Source: Bacteroidota bacterium
GTDB lineage: Bacteria; Bacteroidota; Bacteroidia; Chitinophagales; Chitinophagaceae
Reading direction: 5' to 3'
DNA length: 64,000 nt
NCBI GenBank assembly: GCA_023386555.1
Contig: JAEWJK010000003.1
Location: 1 to 64,000, forward strand
In this document: in pieces, positions 1 through 9,841 of the stretch
How positions within the stretch are numbered: position 1 is the stretch's first letter
How the letters are laid out: each line of letters starts with the position of its first letter
The notes under the pieces: model-generated
What the model saw: the letters and a program-made list of their open reading frames with translations, nothing else
What the model was told of the DNA's origin: nothing
Database searches by the model: none
Translations under genes and position numbers: made by a program

Positions 1-3000
1 CATCTGCACTACGTTCAAGTGCAAAGCCAGCATTATTGATCTCTGAAGCCGTTTGCCATTGCAACAGGTTAAGAGTACCCTCTTTTTTACCGGTAAAACT
101 CAGCAGCGTTACAGGTAAGGTACAGCCAGGATCGTTGTTTACAGTTGCAGTTACCGCTACCCTATTGCTTTCACAACCAGTAGTAACAGACCAGTTATAT
201 AAAAAGTAGTAAGCAGCTCCACTAGTTAGAGCACCTGTAAGAGAAGAAGAATAACCACTTATATATCCAGCATTTCCTATTGCTATAGGATACACAACAC
301 TTGGAGTAGTAATACCATCTCTCAAAAAGCTACCGGTCATTGTAGCAACAATTCGATAAGTACCAGGCTGAATGTTCCATCCTAAATTAATTATAGGTGA
401 AGACCCAGCTGTTACAGCCTGAGAGCCGGTGGTCATTAATGCTGTACCACTACCGTCGGCATTGTATAAACTAATAGTGATTGCAGTGCCCGTACCAGAA
501 AATACCTGAAGGCTATTAAGCGTTATAGGTTCTGTAAGCGTGAAGATACTTGGATAAGTACTTAGTGTGGTAGCTGTAGCACTAGGATCTGGTGCCAGCT
601 TAGCAGTGTTTACCGTGCTGCCTCCAGTAGAGGCTGCTACATAATAAGTGGTTGTGTTGCTAATAACAGGTGTAGTAAAGTTATTACCAGAGGCAATAGC
701 TGTACCACCTGTAGCATCTGTGTACCAGTTGATCTCTATACCTGTACCGGCAGCACTCAAATTAACTGTACCTGTACCACAGGTATAGCCTGGTGTTGTA
801 GAAGTAATCTGAGGGTTATTTAATACCACTGCTACTTCAGCAGAAGGTGCTTCATTCGTGCCACAAACTGCTACTAACCTGTAATAGGTTGTTTGTGTTA
901 TGGCCGTACTTAGTGTGTAAGGGTTAGAAACCGCTCCAGGTATATCTGTGAAACCTGTTCCGGCTGTGCTGCTGTGCTGCCATTTTAAAGCACTATAACC
1001 TTGTACATCGGTTGCAGATAAAGTTGGAGTGCCGCCAGTTATACAATAACTATCCCTCGAAGATGCTGCTATACCACCTGATAAACCAATTTTCTCTCTC
1101 TGCAGGGTTAACACATTATTTGCAGGGTTCGCATCACCTGAGACAGATGTTGTAATCGTAAAACTATATACTCCTAAAGAAGTCATATTTAATGTTGCCG
1201 GTGAATTCATTGTTACATCCTGGGTTGCACCAGATGCAAGTGTTCCTGTATTCACAGTAGCTGTATAATTTGCAGTAACAGGTCCTGTAACATTTACTGT
1301 GACTGTAAGTGGATTGGTGCTGAAGTTTATTGGATCTATACTATTATTCTTTACCCTTACAGCAACTGTTTCTACATTGTAACATCCGGCAGGAGATTGA
1401 CCAATAGATATCAATGCCTCCGGTTTCATATCAGTGCCGGCAATAAGTGGCAATTCATCTGCCCCGATATCTGGTGTAGATAAACTTCTTGCTTCACCGT
1501 CTATATCTTCTGTTACGGCAGCAACACTGGTTCCTAAATCGTCTAAAGGAGATGAAGGTTGCAAATGCAGATCCGTACTAGATACAAACATGGGATCCAC
1601 GCTTACTGAATTCTGATCCTGTCCTGTTCCGGTTTGCCAATCTGTTAGTGAATTATATCCTGTACCATTAGCGTAGCCCGTCTGGACGGTACCACCTGTT
1701 GATTCTATATAAAAATCATTGTTATCCGAAGTAAATGATACGCCGGTGCCTTCAAAATAGATTGCCTGCTTAGGGCCAGTTCCACCCCTGCTTATTTTAA
1801 CAATGTTATTTTTAAACTCAAGCCCCGTAAAAGGTGCGGTTTGCATATACATACCACGGGTGCCACAAGTTGTACATGTTGAGCTTACATCGTCCAATAA
1901 TATAGAATTATGATAGAATTTCAGGTTATCAGTACTCACAATTAGTGCTCCATTATGATTAGGGTTACCCGTTGCACCATTTGCAAAATTGTAGATCATA
2001 TTATTGCTAACGATGTTTTCATTTCCAACAGTTGCACGGCATGCAGTTGTATAAATTCCAAATGCAGCAGATGTATTGGAAGAACTAGCGCCAAATGGGG
2101 TATGAATTTTATTTTTATTAATGAGGGTTTTCTGGCTAAGGTTATATAAAGAAATTCCTCTAAAAGTACTTACTGATGTACGGGTAGGCCGTGAAATATC
2201 ATTGCCCTCGATTAAACCGTTCATACTTCCGTTTATAGTTATACCATATTCATAAAAATCCTGTACGATATTGTTCCTGATAACAATTCCGGCTACTACA
2301 CTTACCCCGTCATTGGCTGTAACGCTAATACCTGCATATCCTCCGATAACAGTATTATTTTCTATCGAATTATTATCGCAAAGACTCTCTCCTTTAGTAG
2401 TAACTACATTAGCAGGAGCAGCTGTACTGTTTATTACAATTCCAGCATAATTAGCAGTTGAAGTTGATGTTGTATTTATGTTAATGATACATTTCCTGAT
2501 GATATTATTATCAGCATCATTTAATAATTGTATACCGTATCCATATTCAGATGTTGTAGTGCCTGCAGCTATTATTGTAAGACTATCTATAATTACATAA
2601 TCTGCACCATTTAGTTTTAATACCGCTCGTTCTGTAGATGATGTAGATAGGTAACTAAGCGTAGCACCATTTCCGTTAAAAGTGATAGTATTAACGGAAG
2701 ATGTTCCCAATATTTCAGGAATGATGACCTGTTCTGTATAAGGACCACTGCCTTGCGCTACATTAAATACTACCGGTCCATTTATACCGCATTTAATATG
2801 ATTAACTGCTTCTGTAAAACTCTGAAAATTACTACCACCCGTTGAAAGATTATTATTGATGGTAAAGTTTCCGGATACTAATGATGGCCTTATTATTTGT
2901 ATGGGAACAGTATTGTATACAATTGTTCCGCCATTACATTGTACACCGGCTCTATACCAGGTTGTAGCAGTCTGGGAAATGCCAGAGAGCTGAGTTGTAG

Positions 3001-5494
3001 TTTGTGGTGTTGCGATTGATGTCCAAGGTGCATTACCATCCGGAGAACTTTGCCAATAATATAATATACCGTTTCCTACGCTATGCCCGGTAAGATCTAA
3101 ACTGAAAAGCTCACCTGCACATACAGTATTTGCAGATGGAACTACATCACCCGCTGTTGGTGGATTTGTACAGCCTGGCAAGCTAAACTCGTAAGCACCA
3201 GGATCAGGGTTCGATCCCCTGGTTGCATTTATGATATCATGTGCAACACCTATTGCAGGAGCGATGTCATTTATCGTTGGCTCCGTTGGTGTATAATCAA
3301 TTCCTAATGTTGTAAATAACGGATCAGTAACAACACTATTGGCATCCTGTCCACTTATAGTTTGCCAATCGCTTAATGTTGGTTGTGCAGAACCCTGGTA
3401 ACCGACATTTTGGGCACCGGATCCGGAACTGTTTAAGTAGAACACGTTATTATTACTTACCAATGGTGTAGCTGCAGTAGATTTATAAATACCATACTTC
3501 GCTCCAGTACCTCCACGGGTTATATAAATAATATTATTCCGGAACTCTATACCGTTATCACTAGTGGTTTGAAAAAAACCATATGTTGTTCCACCGGTTG
3601 CAGCTGTATAATCTAGGGAAATCGTGTTATGGTAAGCATGCATATAAGCTGCTCCTGTATTGTAAATACCATAAAATGTTCCATCGCCTTCTATTCCGTA
3701 GATTAGATTATTGATAAAACGATTCGGCTCTGCCGCTGTTCCATCCGCTCCATCATAAATGCCATAGAAGGCTGTAGTATTGGTTGTACTCGCAGTAAAA
3801 AAATTATGGAGTGAATTGCCATCTACTGCTAAACCAACACAGCCGGTTGTTATGTAAATGCCTGCACCACTGCTTAATGCACTGGTACGGGTTAATCTTG
3901 ATAAATCATTGTTTTTAATAACACCTGACTTTTGGTAAGACGCATAAATTCCATAGCCATAAAAATCTTCAATAGTGTTGTTCAACACTACATTGTTTTC
4001 ATTTGGAGTTGCAGATGCCCCATTAATACTGATTCCGTAATAACCGCCAACAATCTTGTTTTTCTCTATTAAGTTACCGCTGCCATTATTTCCTGCAGTA
4101 GTTGCACCTGTAAGAGAACCGCTAATGATGATACCGGAATAGTTAGATGATGTAGATGAAGTATTGGTGATGATAGTACATTTGCGAATAATATTGTTAT
4201 CTGCCTGGTTTATTAATTGTATTCCCCATCCATGAGAACCGGCACCTACATCTAAATTAAAGCTGTCTATGATTATATGGTCTGCACCATCTAAGACTAC
4301 TGCACTTCTTAATGCGGAAGTGGAGGTATTGTAGGTTAGCGTGGTTCCATTTCCATTGAATGTAATTGTATTAGTGGCTGATGTGCCATATATTGAAGGA
4401 ATTATTATTTGATTGATTGGATAACTACCATTCTCAACATTAAAAACTACCGGCCCATTGATACCACATTTTATAAAATCTAAAGCCTCTTCGAAATTTG
4501 CAAAATTGCCAGTACCTGTAGGCAAAGAAGGATTGATTGTATATGTTCCGCTAACCAATGCAGGAGTGGTGACTTTAACTGAATCGGAATAAGTTGTATT
4601 ACCATTACAGGTTACAGCAGCACGATAGAAAGTTGTAGTGGTATGATTTAATGACAAACTTGGTAAAGACGAAGAAGTTCCAACATCTGACCATGGGGCA
4701 TTACCTGTTAAGGAAGACTGCCATTGATAAATTTTACCACTGACTAGCGTATTTCCTGAGATGTTCAGCGAGAAGTTTTCACCAGCACAAACATTTGTTT
4801 TATTAGAAACTGCCACACCTGCGTTAGGGGGTGAAGTGCATGCCGATAACGCTTGCGAAATTAATTGTATTACACTAAAATTGCCTCCAGTACTTGCCCC
4901 TGCCGGAGTATAGGTGCTTTGATAATACATGGCATAATCGGTACCGTAACCCGCAGCAGATGTTCCTAGTGCCTCCACACTTGTTTGTGCCCCTGTGGTA
5001 ATAGCTGAATGCCTGATCTCTACCAATAAATGCCCTCCTGAATACAAATACGGGACATGAAAATCAATAGGAGTTCCAAAGTTATTTGGATTACCGCCAG
5101 AAGGAAAAGAAGCTGCAGGGATATCCAAATTACCGCTTCGAACTTGTGTCTGCCCGCCTACCACATTATTTGCCCAGGTAGTACTCCTATCAGCAGGTGC
5201 AACACCTGAACCTAAATATATATCATAATTAGAGTAATTAACAGTCGTAGCTGGCCATGCAGTTGAAGCAGCAGGAAGTAATCTGAAACTAATGCCAGTG
5301 ATTTCTCTACCAATAAGATTGGTTAATTGATTTTCATTAATTATATATTGATAACTCCGTGGTGACCCATAAAGAGGACCTAAAAAACTTCCCCCACCTC
5401 CTGTGGAAGTATTGGCATTCGGTACTACATCCTGTTGGGCATTTACCTGAAACAAGAAAGTGCAGAATGCAATAAGCAGAAAAAATTTCTTCAT
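1..5494 (-). CDS. Giant secreted beta-helix / Ig-like protein, C-terminus cut off by window edge
   Basis: The frame is open from the ATG at 5494 to the window edge (at least 1831 residues); frame continuity was spot-checked at about 4459, 2782, 1429 and near position 1. A signal peptide (MKKFFLLIAFCTFLFQVNAQ) is followed by a ~200-residue N-terminal domain, an Ig-like domain (~222-315), a parallel beta-helix module (~320-768), a second Ig-like domain (~770-870), a second homologous beta-helix module (~880-1350), a CARDB-like domain (~1352-1460) and further Ig-like repeats. Both helix modules open with GINGPVVFNV and close with a D-GA-E motif. The last visible residues resemble the PVxLLxFT segment that precedes the T9SS signal in the complete protein at 28307-30649, so a T9SS C-terminus beyond the window is inferred. 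Likely a cell-surface or secreted adhesin or carbohydrate-binding protein; function unknown. Confidence 0.85.
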   Translation of the reverse strand, partial: MKKFFLLIAFCTFLFQVNAQQDVVPNANTSTGGGGSFLGPLYGSPRSYQYIINENQLTNLIGREITGISFRLLPAASTAWPATTVNYSNYDIYLGSGVAPADRSTTWANNVVGGQTQVRSGNLDIPAASFPSGGNPNNFGTPIDFHVPYLYSGGHLLVEIRHSAITTGAQTSVEALGTSAAGYGTDYAMYYQSTYTPAGASTGGNFSVIQLISQALSACTSPPNAGVAVSNKTNVCAGENFSLNISGNTLVSGKIYQWQSSLTGNAPWSDVGTSSSLPSLSLNHTTTTFYRAAVTCNGNTTYSDSVKVTTPALVSGTYTINPSLPTGTGNFANFEEALDFIKCGINGPVVFNVENGSYPINQIIIPSIYGTSATNTITFNGNGTTLTYNTSTSALRSAVVLDGADHIIIDSFNLDVGAGSHGWGIQLINQADNNIIRKCTIITNTSSTSSNYSGIIISGSLTGATTAGNNGSGNLIEKNKIVGGYYGISINGASATPNENNVVLNNTIEDFYGYGIYASYQKSGVIKNNDLSRLTRTSALSSGAGIYITTGCVGLAVDGNSLHNFFTASTTNTTAFYGIYDGADGTAAEPNRFINNLIYGIEGDGTFYGIYNTGAAYMHAYHNTISLDYTAATGGTTYGFFQTTSDNGIEFRNNIIYITRGGTGAKYGIYKSTAATPLVSNNNVFYLNSSGSGAQNVGYQGSAQPTLSDWQTISGQDANSVVTDPLFTTLGIDYTPTEPTINDIAPAIGVAHDIINATRGSNPDPGAYEFSLPGCTNPPTAGDVVPSANTVCAGELFSLDLTGHSVGNGILYYWQSSPDGNAPWTSIATPQTTTQLSGISQTATTWYRAGVQCNGGTIVYNTVPIQIIRPSLVSGNFTINNNLSTGGSNFQSFTEAVNHIKCGINGPVVFNVAQGSGPYTEQVIIPEILGTSSVNTITFNGNGATLSYLSTSSTERAVLKLNGADYVIIDSLTIIAAGTTTSEYGYGIQLLNDADNNIIRKCIININTTSTSTANYAGIVINSTAAPANVVTTKGESLCDNNSIENNTVIGGYAGISVTANDGVSVVAGIVIRNNIVQDFYEYGITINGSMNGLIEGNDISRPTRTSVSTFRGISLYNLSQKTLINKNKIHTPFGASSSNTSAAFGIYTTACRATVGNENIVSNNMIYNFANGATGNPNHNGALIVSTDNLKFYHNSILLDDVSSTCTTCGTRGMYMQTAPFTGLEFKNNIVKISRGGTGPKQAIYFEGTGVSFTSDNNDFYIESTGGTVQTGYANGTGYNSLTDWQTGTGQDQNSVSVDPMFVSSTDLHLQPSSPLDDLGTSVAAVTEDIDGEARSLSTPDIGADELPLIAGTDMKPEALISIGQSPAGCYNVETVAVRVKNNSIDPINFSTNPLTVTVNVTGPVTANYTATVNTGTLASGATQDVTMNSPATLNMTSLGVYSFTITTSVSGDANPANNVLTLQREKIGLSGGIAASSRDSYCITGGTPTLSATDVQGYSALKWQHSSTAGTGFTDIPGAVSNPYTLSTAITQTTYYRLVAVCGTNEAPSAEVAVVLNNPQITSTTPGYTCGTGTVNLSAAGTGIEINWYTDATGGTAIASGNNFTTPVISNTTTYYVAASTGGSTVNTAKLAPDPSATATTLSTYPSIFTLTEPITLNSLQVFSGTGTAITISLYNADGSGTALMTTGSQAVTAGSSPIINLGWNIQPGTYRIVATMTGSFLRDGITTPSVVYPIAIGNAGYISGYSSSLTGALTSGAAYYFLYNWSVTTGCESNRVAVTATVNNDPGCTLPVTLLSFTGKKEGTLNLLQWQTASEINNAGFALERSAD

Positions 5495-5639
5495 AACAGT
5501 TAGTTGTTTTTTTACAATAAGAACACGGGAGTGATCCTATTAGGATTTTCAGCCCTGAAAAATTGTATTGGAAAATCTAAGTTATAAACTTCTCAGAAAC
5601 ACCAGATTAAAATATACGTTACACAACAAGAGATTATTT

Positions 5640-5669
5640 AATAAAAAGCCCCGACATAAATGCCAGGGC
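5640..5669 (-). terminator. Rho-independent terminator of clpC
   Basis: Read on the minus strand, a ten-pair stem (two G-U pairs) at 5648-5669 is followed by a T-rich run at 5647-5640. It lies 30 bases past the clpC stop codon. Confidence 0.75.
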
Positions 5670-5698
5670 AATAAAAGTTACTGTAATATCCAAGCTAA

Positions 5699-8239
5699 TT
5701 AAGCTTCTTTATTCTTCTCTTCTTTGGTTTTTCCTTTACCGGGCTTCATCTTAAACTTGATCTTCTCATTTTCTTTATCAAGTTCGGCGATTAACGTATC
5801 ACCTTCTTTTACACTCAGGTTAAGGATCTCTTCAGCTAAAGGATCTTCCAGGTATTTCTGAATGGCTCTGTGTAAAGGTCTCGCACCAAATTGAACATCG
5901 TAGCCTTTCTCTGCAATGAAATCTTTTGCCTCTTCAGTAATCTCAAGGTGATAGCCTAACGCTGTTAAGCGTTTGAACACACCATTCATAATAATGTCAA
6001 TGATAGAAAAGATGTTTTCTTTATTCAGAGAGTTGAAGATGATCACATCGTCTATCCTGTTTAAAAACTCTGGAGAGAAAGTACGCTTCAAAGCTTTTTC
6101 AATCACAGCCTTGTTTGCTTCATCAGCATTTTCCATTCTTGCCGCTGTGGCAAAACCAACACCTTCACCAAAATCCTTCAACTGCCTAACACCGATGTTA
6201 GAGGTCATGATGATGAGTGTATTCTTGAAATCAACTTTTCTTCCTAATCCATCAGTCAACTGACCATCATCCAATACTTGTAAGAGAATATTGTAGATAT
6301 CCGGGTGAGCTTTTTCAATTTCATCTAACAGGATAACTGAGTAAGGCTTACGGCGAACTTTTTCAGTAAGCTGACCACCTTCTTCATATCCAACATATCC
6401 CGGAGGAGCACCAACTAATCTTGTTACAGTGAACTTCTCCATATATTCACTCATATCTATTCTTATTAAAGAATCTTCTGAGTCGAACATATATCTTGCT
6501 AAAGCTCTTGCTAACTCTGTTTTACCAACACCTGTTGGACCTAAGAAAATAAAAGTACCAATCGGTTTCTTCGGGTCTTTCAATCCAACACGATTTCGCT
6601 GTATTGCTTTCACCACTTTACCGATAGCTTCATCCTGGCCAATCACCATCTGACGCATATCTTCATTCATCTTGCGAAGCTTCTCAGTTTCTGCCTGCAC
6701 CATTCGCTTAACCGGAATACCGGTCATCATGCTCACAACCTCAGCAATATCTTCTTCAGCAATGGGGTAACGCTTATGTTTACTTTCTTCCTCCCACTGT
6801 GCTTTTGCTTTTTCAAGCTCTTCACCCAAACGCTTTTCTGTATCTCTTAAAGATGCTGCTTCTTCAAAACGCTGGCTCTTCACCACCTTGTTCTTTTCCT
6901 GTTTAATGTCTTCTATCTTCTTCTCCAGGTCAATAATATTCTCAGGAACATTAATGTTTTTTAAGTGAACCCTAGCTCCTACTTCATCCAATACGTCGAT
7001 AGCTTTATCAGGAAGCAAACGATCTGTCATATAACGATCACTTAGCTTCACACAAGCTTCAATAGCATCTTCAGAATAAGATACATTGTGATAGTCTTCA
7101 TACTTGCTCTGTATATTGGTGAGTATCTGAACAGTCTCATCAACACTTGGCGGATCAACGATCACCTTTTGAAAACGACGATCCAATGCACCATCTTTTT
7201 CAATATGCATACGATATTCATCTAAGGTAGAAGCACCGATACATTGGAGTTCTCCTCTTGCCAAAGCAGGTTTAAAGATGTTCGATGCATCAAGTGAACC
7301 TGAAGCGCCACCTGCACCAACGATAGTATGTATCTCATCAATGAATAAGATCACATCACGATTCTTTTCCAGTTCATTCATGATGGCCTTCATCCTTTCT
7401 TCGAACTGGCCACGGTATTTTGTACCGGCAACCAATGCAGCAAGATCAAGAGAGATCACTCGTTTATCAAATAAAACCCTTGATACTTTTCGCTGAACAA
7501 TACGTAAAGCAAGACCTTCAACGATAGCTGTTTTACCAACACCGGGTTCACCGATCAAAATGGGATTGTTCTTTTTACGACGGGAAAGTATTTGTGAAAC
7601 TCTTTCAATTTCAGCTTCCCTTCCAACAATAGGATCAAGTGTTCCCATTTCAGCCAGCTTGGTAATATCCCTTCCGAAATTATCGAGAACGGGTGTTTTA
7701 CTTTTTGCACCGGCAGCACCTTTCTTTTGCTGCGAATAACTTTTCTTGTCGTCATCAAAATCGTTGTCGTCGTCCTCAGTGTACTCGCTTCTAACGTCAT
7801 TACTTCTAACCATACCTAATTCATTTCTGAAAACATCGTAATCAACCTCAAATTGATTCAAGATCTGGGTTGCGATATTTTCTTTGTTTTTAAGAATTGA
7901 AAGCATTAAATGTTCTGTCTCAACCAGGGGACTTTTCATTGCTTTGGCTTCCAGTACGGTCACACGAATCACTTTCTCAGCCTGCTTTGTAAGCGGTAAG
8001 CTATTGATATTGGCTATGTTCTTTCCGGTTTTATCCTTAACTGCAAGTTCAACTTCTTTGCGGAGTTCGTATAGATCAATATTCAGTTGTTTGAGCACTT
8101 TAATGGCAGTGTTCTCGCCTTCACGTATAAGCCCAAGTAACAGGTGTTCTGTTCCTATAAAGTCATTTCCGAGCCTCAGAGCCTCCTCCCTGCTAAAAGA
8201 AATGATCTCCTTAACCTGGGCCGAAAAATTATTATCCAT
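5699..8239 (-). CDS. clpC: ATP-dependent Clp protease ATP-binding subunit ClpC
   Basis: AAA+ unfoldase that feeds proteins to ClpP in the cytoplasm. The 846-residue protein has the N-terminal double Clp repeat (~1-145), an acidic linker, a first AAA domain with Walker A GEPGVGKT (~231) and Walker B VILFIDEIH, a UVR-like coiled segment (~450-470) typical of ClpC, and a second AAA domain with GPTGVGKT (~570) and VILLDEIEKAHPD. The C-terminal tail is Lys/Glu rich. The start at 8239 (MDNNFSAQVKEI) is preferred because the family begins there; a frame-open extension to 8305 lacks family similarity. It is divergent from the STAS gene, with 99 bases between the start codons, and has its own terminator. 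No clpP or mcsAB neighbours are seen. Confidence 0.95.
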   Translation of the reverse strand: MDNNFSAQVKEIISFSREEALRLGNDFIGTEHLLLGLIREGENTAIKVLKQLNIDLYELRKEVELAVKDKTGKNIANINSLPLTKQAEKVIRVTVLEAKAMKSPLVETEHLMLSILKNKENIATQILNQFEVDYDVFRNELGMVRSNDVRSEYTEDDDNDFDDDKKSYSQQKKGAAGAKSKTPVLDNFGRDITKLAEMGTLDPIVGREAEIERVSQILSRRKKNNPILIGEPGVGKTAIVEGLALRIVQRKVSRVLFDKRVISLDLAALVAGTKYRGQFEERMKAIMNELEKNRDVILFIDEIHTIVGAGGASGSLDASNIFKPALARGELQCIGASTLDEYRMHIEKDGALDRRFQKVIVDPPSVDETVQILTNIQSKYEDYHNVSYSEDAIEACVKLSDRYMTDRLLPDKAIDVLDEVGARVHLKNINVPENIIDLEKKIEDIKQEKNKVVKSQRFEEAASLRDTEKRLGEELEKAKAQWEEESKHKRYPIAEEDIAEVVSMMTGIPVKRMVQAETEKLRKMNEDMRQMVIGQDEAIGKVVKAIQRNRVGLKDPKKPIGTFIFLGPTGVGKTELARALARYMFDSEDSLIRIDMSEYMEKFTVTRLVGAPPGYVGYEEGGQLTEKVRRKPYSVILLDEIEKAHPDIYNILLQVLDDGQLTDGLGRKVDFKNTLIIMTSNIGVRQLKDFGEGVGFATAARMENADEANKAVIEKALKRTFSPEFLNRIDDVIIFNSLNKENIFSIIDIIMNGVFKRLTALGYHLEITEEAKDFIAEKGYDVQFGARPLHRAIQKYLEDPLAEEILNLSVKEGDTLIAELDKENEKIKFKMKPGKGKTKEEKNKEA

Positions 8240-8338
8240 AATTATATTTAGAGTGGTACAATAATAACGAATATTTTTGGGTTGGTTCATAGTGCAATTA
8301 TGCACAGGTGTTAATGAATTAAGAATATAATATTGAGT

Positions 8339-8734
8339 ATGAAGGTCAAAATTGATACCAAGGAAAAATTTACGGTGATCACTCCTGAAGAGTTGAATGT
8401 TTCTGCGAATCTGTCAGAGGAGTTGCGACAAATATGTGATGATCGATTGGATGCTGTGCCAAAAAGTGTAGTGTTAAATCTACAGCTGGTTGAAGACATT
8501 GATGAGGATGCAGCTTCAACAATCACATCGGTTCAACAAAAGTTTTATGAACAGAATGCTTCTTTTGTTGTTTGCGGAATGAATAAAGAAATTGAGCAAA
8601 AGTTTGATGATCTTGAATTACTCGATTACCTGAATTTTACACCAACAGAAAGCGAAGCATGGGATATCATTCAAATGGAAGAGATAGAAAGAGAACTCTT
8701 GGATAGTGATGACATAGAGTTTGAAACGGATTGA
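8339..8734 (+). CDS. STAS-domain-like protein (anti-sigma factor antagonist type)
   Basis: 131-residue protein from ATG 8339; a TTG two codons earlier is less likely. The pattern of beta strand, helix, a VVLNLQLVEDIDEDAASTI segment and a later VVCGMN strand resembles STAS domains such as SpoIIAA, in which a Ser or Thr after the Asp is the phosphorylation site. Here the segment reads DIDEDAAST, so a phosphorylatable residue is not certain. The C-terminus is very acidic (DSDDIEFETD). It stands alone with no anti-sigma kinase nearby. It could act as a phospho-switch or purely as a structural partner; family assignment is moderate. Confidence 0.6.
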   Translation: MKVKIDTKEKFTVITPEELNVSANLSEELRQICDDRLDAVPKSVVLNLQLVEDIDEDAASTITSVQQKFYEQNASFVVCGMNKEIEQKFDDLELLDYLNFTPTESEAWDIIQMEEIERELLDSDDIEFETD

Positions 8735-8762
8735 TTATTGCACCAGCAGTTGTAATGCTATT

Positions 8763-8792
8763 CTTCGTCTGTTGTGTCACTCACTTCAGGGG
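8763..8792 (+). repeat. Dispersed intergenic element, GTTGTGTCAC variant
   Basis: Contains TCGTCTGTTGTGTCACTCAC, matching the core of copies at 47238-47295 and 23793-23823. It sits in the spacer between the STAS gene and rnz. See the finding on the dispersed family. Confidence 0.6.
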
Positions 8793-8817
8793 TCAGAATG
8801 CTATTCAACTTTTTTAA

Positions 8818-8893
8818 TTTCACGCAAAGGATATAAGTTAGCAAAGAAGCAAAGCCTTGGCGTCTTAAAATTACTTTGCTTCTTTGCGTGAAA
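8818..8893. repeat. CGCAAAG-type inverted repeat element upstream of rnz
   Basis: Perfect 12-base inverted repeat TTTCACGCAAAG (8818-8829) / CTTTGCGTGAAA (8882-8893). Further AGCAAAG and AAGCAAAG units lie inside. The right arm ends two bases before the rnz start codon, so a hairpin here could mask the ribosome-binding region. Related units occur at 31460-31553 and 44167-44198. Confidence 0.65.
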
Positions 8894-8895
8894 CT

Positions 8896-9798
8896 ATGTT
8901 TGGAGTAACTATACTTGGCAATAATTCTGCGATTCCTGCTTTCGACAGGCATCCGACTGCTCAGGTAGTTACAATGAATGAACAGATGTTCTTATTCGAT
9001 TGTGGTGAAGGAACACAAATGCAGTTCTCGGCTTACAAGATCAAAAGAAGTCGCATCAATCACATTTTTATTTCTCATTTACATGGAGATCATTATTTCG
9101 GATTGATTGGCTTACTTACAAGTTACAGTCTTCTCTCAAGAACCACCGATCTTCATTTATATGCCCCTGAACCTTTGAAAAAGATATTGGACCTCCAGCT
9201 GGAAGCTGCAAGTACCACACTTTGTTACAATCTGCATTTTCATCCGATCATAGACGATGGAATTATAGTAGATGATAAGAAATTTACTGTTGAATGTTTT
9301 TCTACCAAACATCGTATTCCCTGCTGGGGTTTTATTGTTCGGGAGAAAAAGAAACCAAGAAAAATCAACAAAGACGAGATCATTAAGCATGATATACCTG
9401 CAGCATTTTACGATAGATTAAAAGATGGTGAGGATTATACAACCAAAGATGGAATTGTAATAAAAAATGATACTGTCACTATCCCATCAACTGCAGCAAA
9501 AAGTTATGCATTCGCAGCTGATACAGTTTATTTTGAAGAGATAGCCGATAAAGTAAAAGGTGTTACGATGCTTTACCATGAAGCAACGTATTTAAAAGAC
9601 CAGGAGCAAAGAGCTGCTGATCGTTTTCACTCCACTACTGTACAAGCTGCCACCATTGCAAAGAAAGCAGGTGTAGAAAAATTACTACTAGGGCATTTCA
9701 GTAGCAAGTATGAGATACTTGATGAATTTCTGGCTGAGGCTAAAGAAGTATTCCCTAATACACAACTGGCTATCGAAGGATCAACTTACACTGTCTAA
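8896..9798 (+). CDS. rnz: Ribonuclease Z (tRNA 3'-processing endonuclease)
   Basis: Metallo-beta-lactamase fold nuclease that removes the 3' trailer from tRNA precursors. The 300-residue protein carries the metal motif HLHGDH (~62-67), an N-terminal LGNNSAIPAFDRHPTAQ segment typical of ElaC, and late motifs YHEATY and LLLGHFSSKY. Length is normal for the short-form enzyme. Start ATG 8896 (MFGVTILG) fits the family; an upstream in-frame TTG at 8884 lies inside the inverted-repeat arm and is unlikely. The two tRNA genes here lack an encoded CCA, consistent with a need for RNase Z and CCA addition. Confidence 0.93.
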   Translation: MFGVTILGNNSAIPAFDRHPTAQVVTMNEQMFLFDCGEGTQMQFSAYKIKRSRINHIFISHLHGDHYFGLIGLLTSYSLLSRTTDLHLYAPEPLKKILDLQLEAASTTLCYNLHFHPIIDDGIIVDDKKFTVECFSTKHRIPCWGFIVREKKKPRKINKDEIIKHDIPAAFYDRLKDGEDYTTKDGIVIKNDTVTIPSTAAKSYAFAADTVYFEEIADKVKGVTMLYHEATYLKDQEQRAADRFHSTTVQAATIAKKAGVEKLLLGHFSSKYEILDEFLAEAKEVFPNTQLAIEGSTYTV

Positions 9799-9800
9799 TC

Positions 9801-9835
9801 AGAAATAAGAAACGTAAAATAAGAAATTAGGAAGT
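9801..9835 (+). repeat. Heptamer array (AGAAATA-like, five units)
   Basis: Five seven-base units: AGAAATA, AGAAACG, TAAAATA, AGAAATT, AGGAAGT. It lies just past the rnz stop codon, in the gap before the convergent esterase stop. Same sequence family as the arrays flanking the IVP gene at 57354 and 57823. Confidence 0.6.
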
Positions 9836-9841
9836 GTTTTC

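Noticed and set aside
3207..3219. Sequence GGGTTCGATCCCC resembling a tRNA T-arm
   Set aside because: It lies inside the open coding frame of the giant beta-helix protein (codons for NPDPGAY region), and no acceptor or anticodon stem surrounds it.
7884..8264. Long plus-strand open frame opposite clpC
   Set aside because: Antisense shadow of conserved clpC codons.
8758..8952. Minus-strand frame across the STAS-rnz spacer
   Set aside because: It consists of repeat DNA and antisense rnz start; no protein family likeness.
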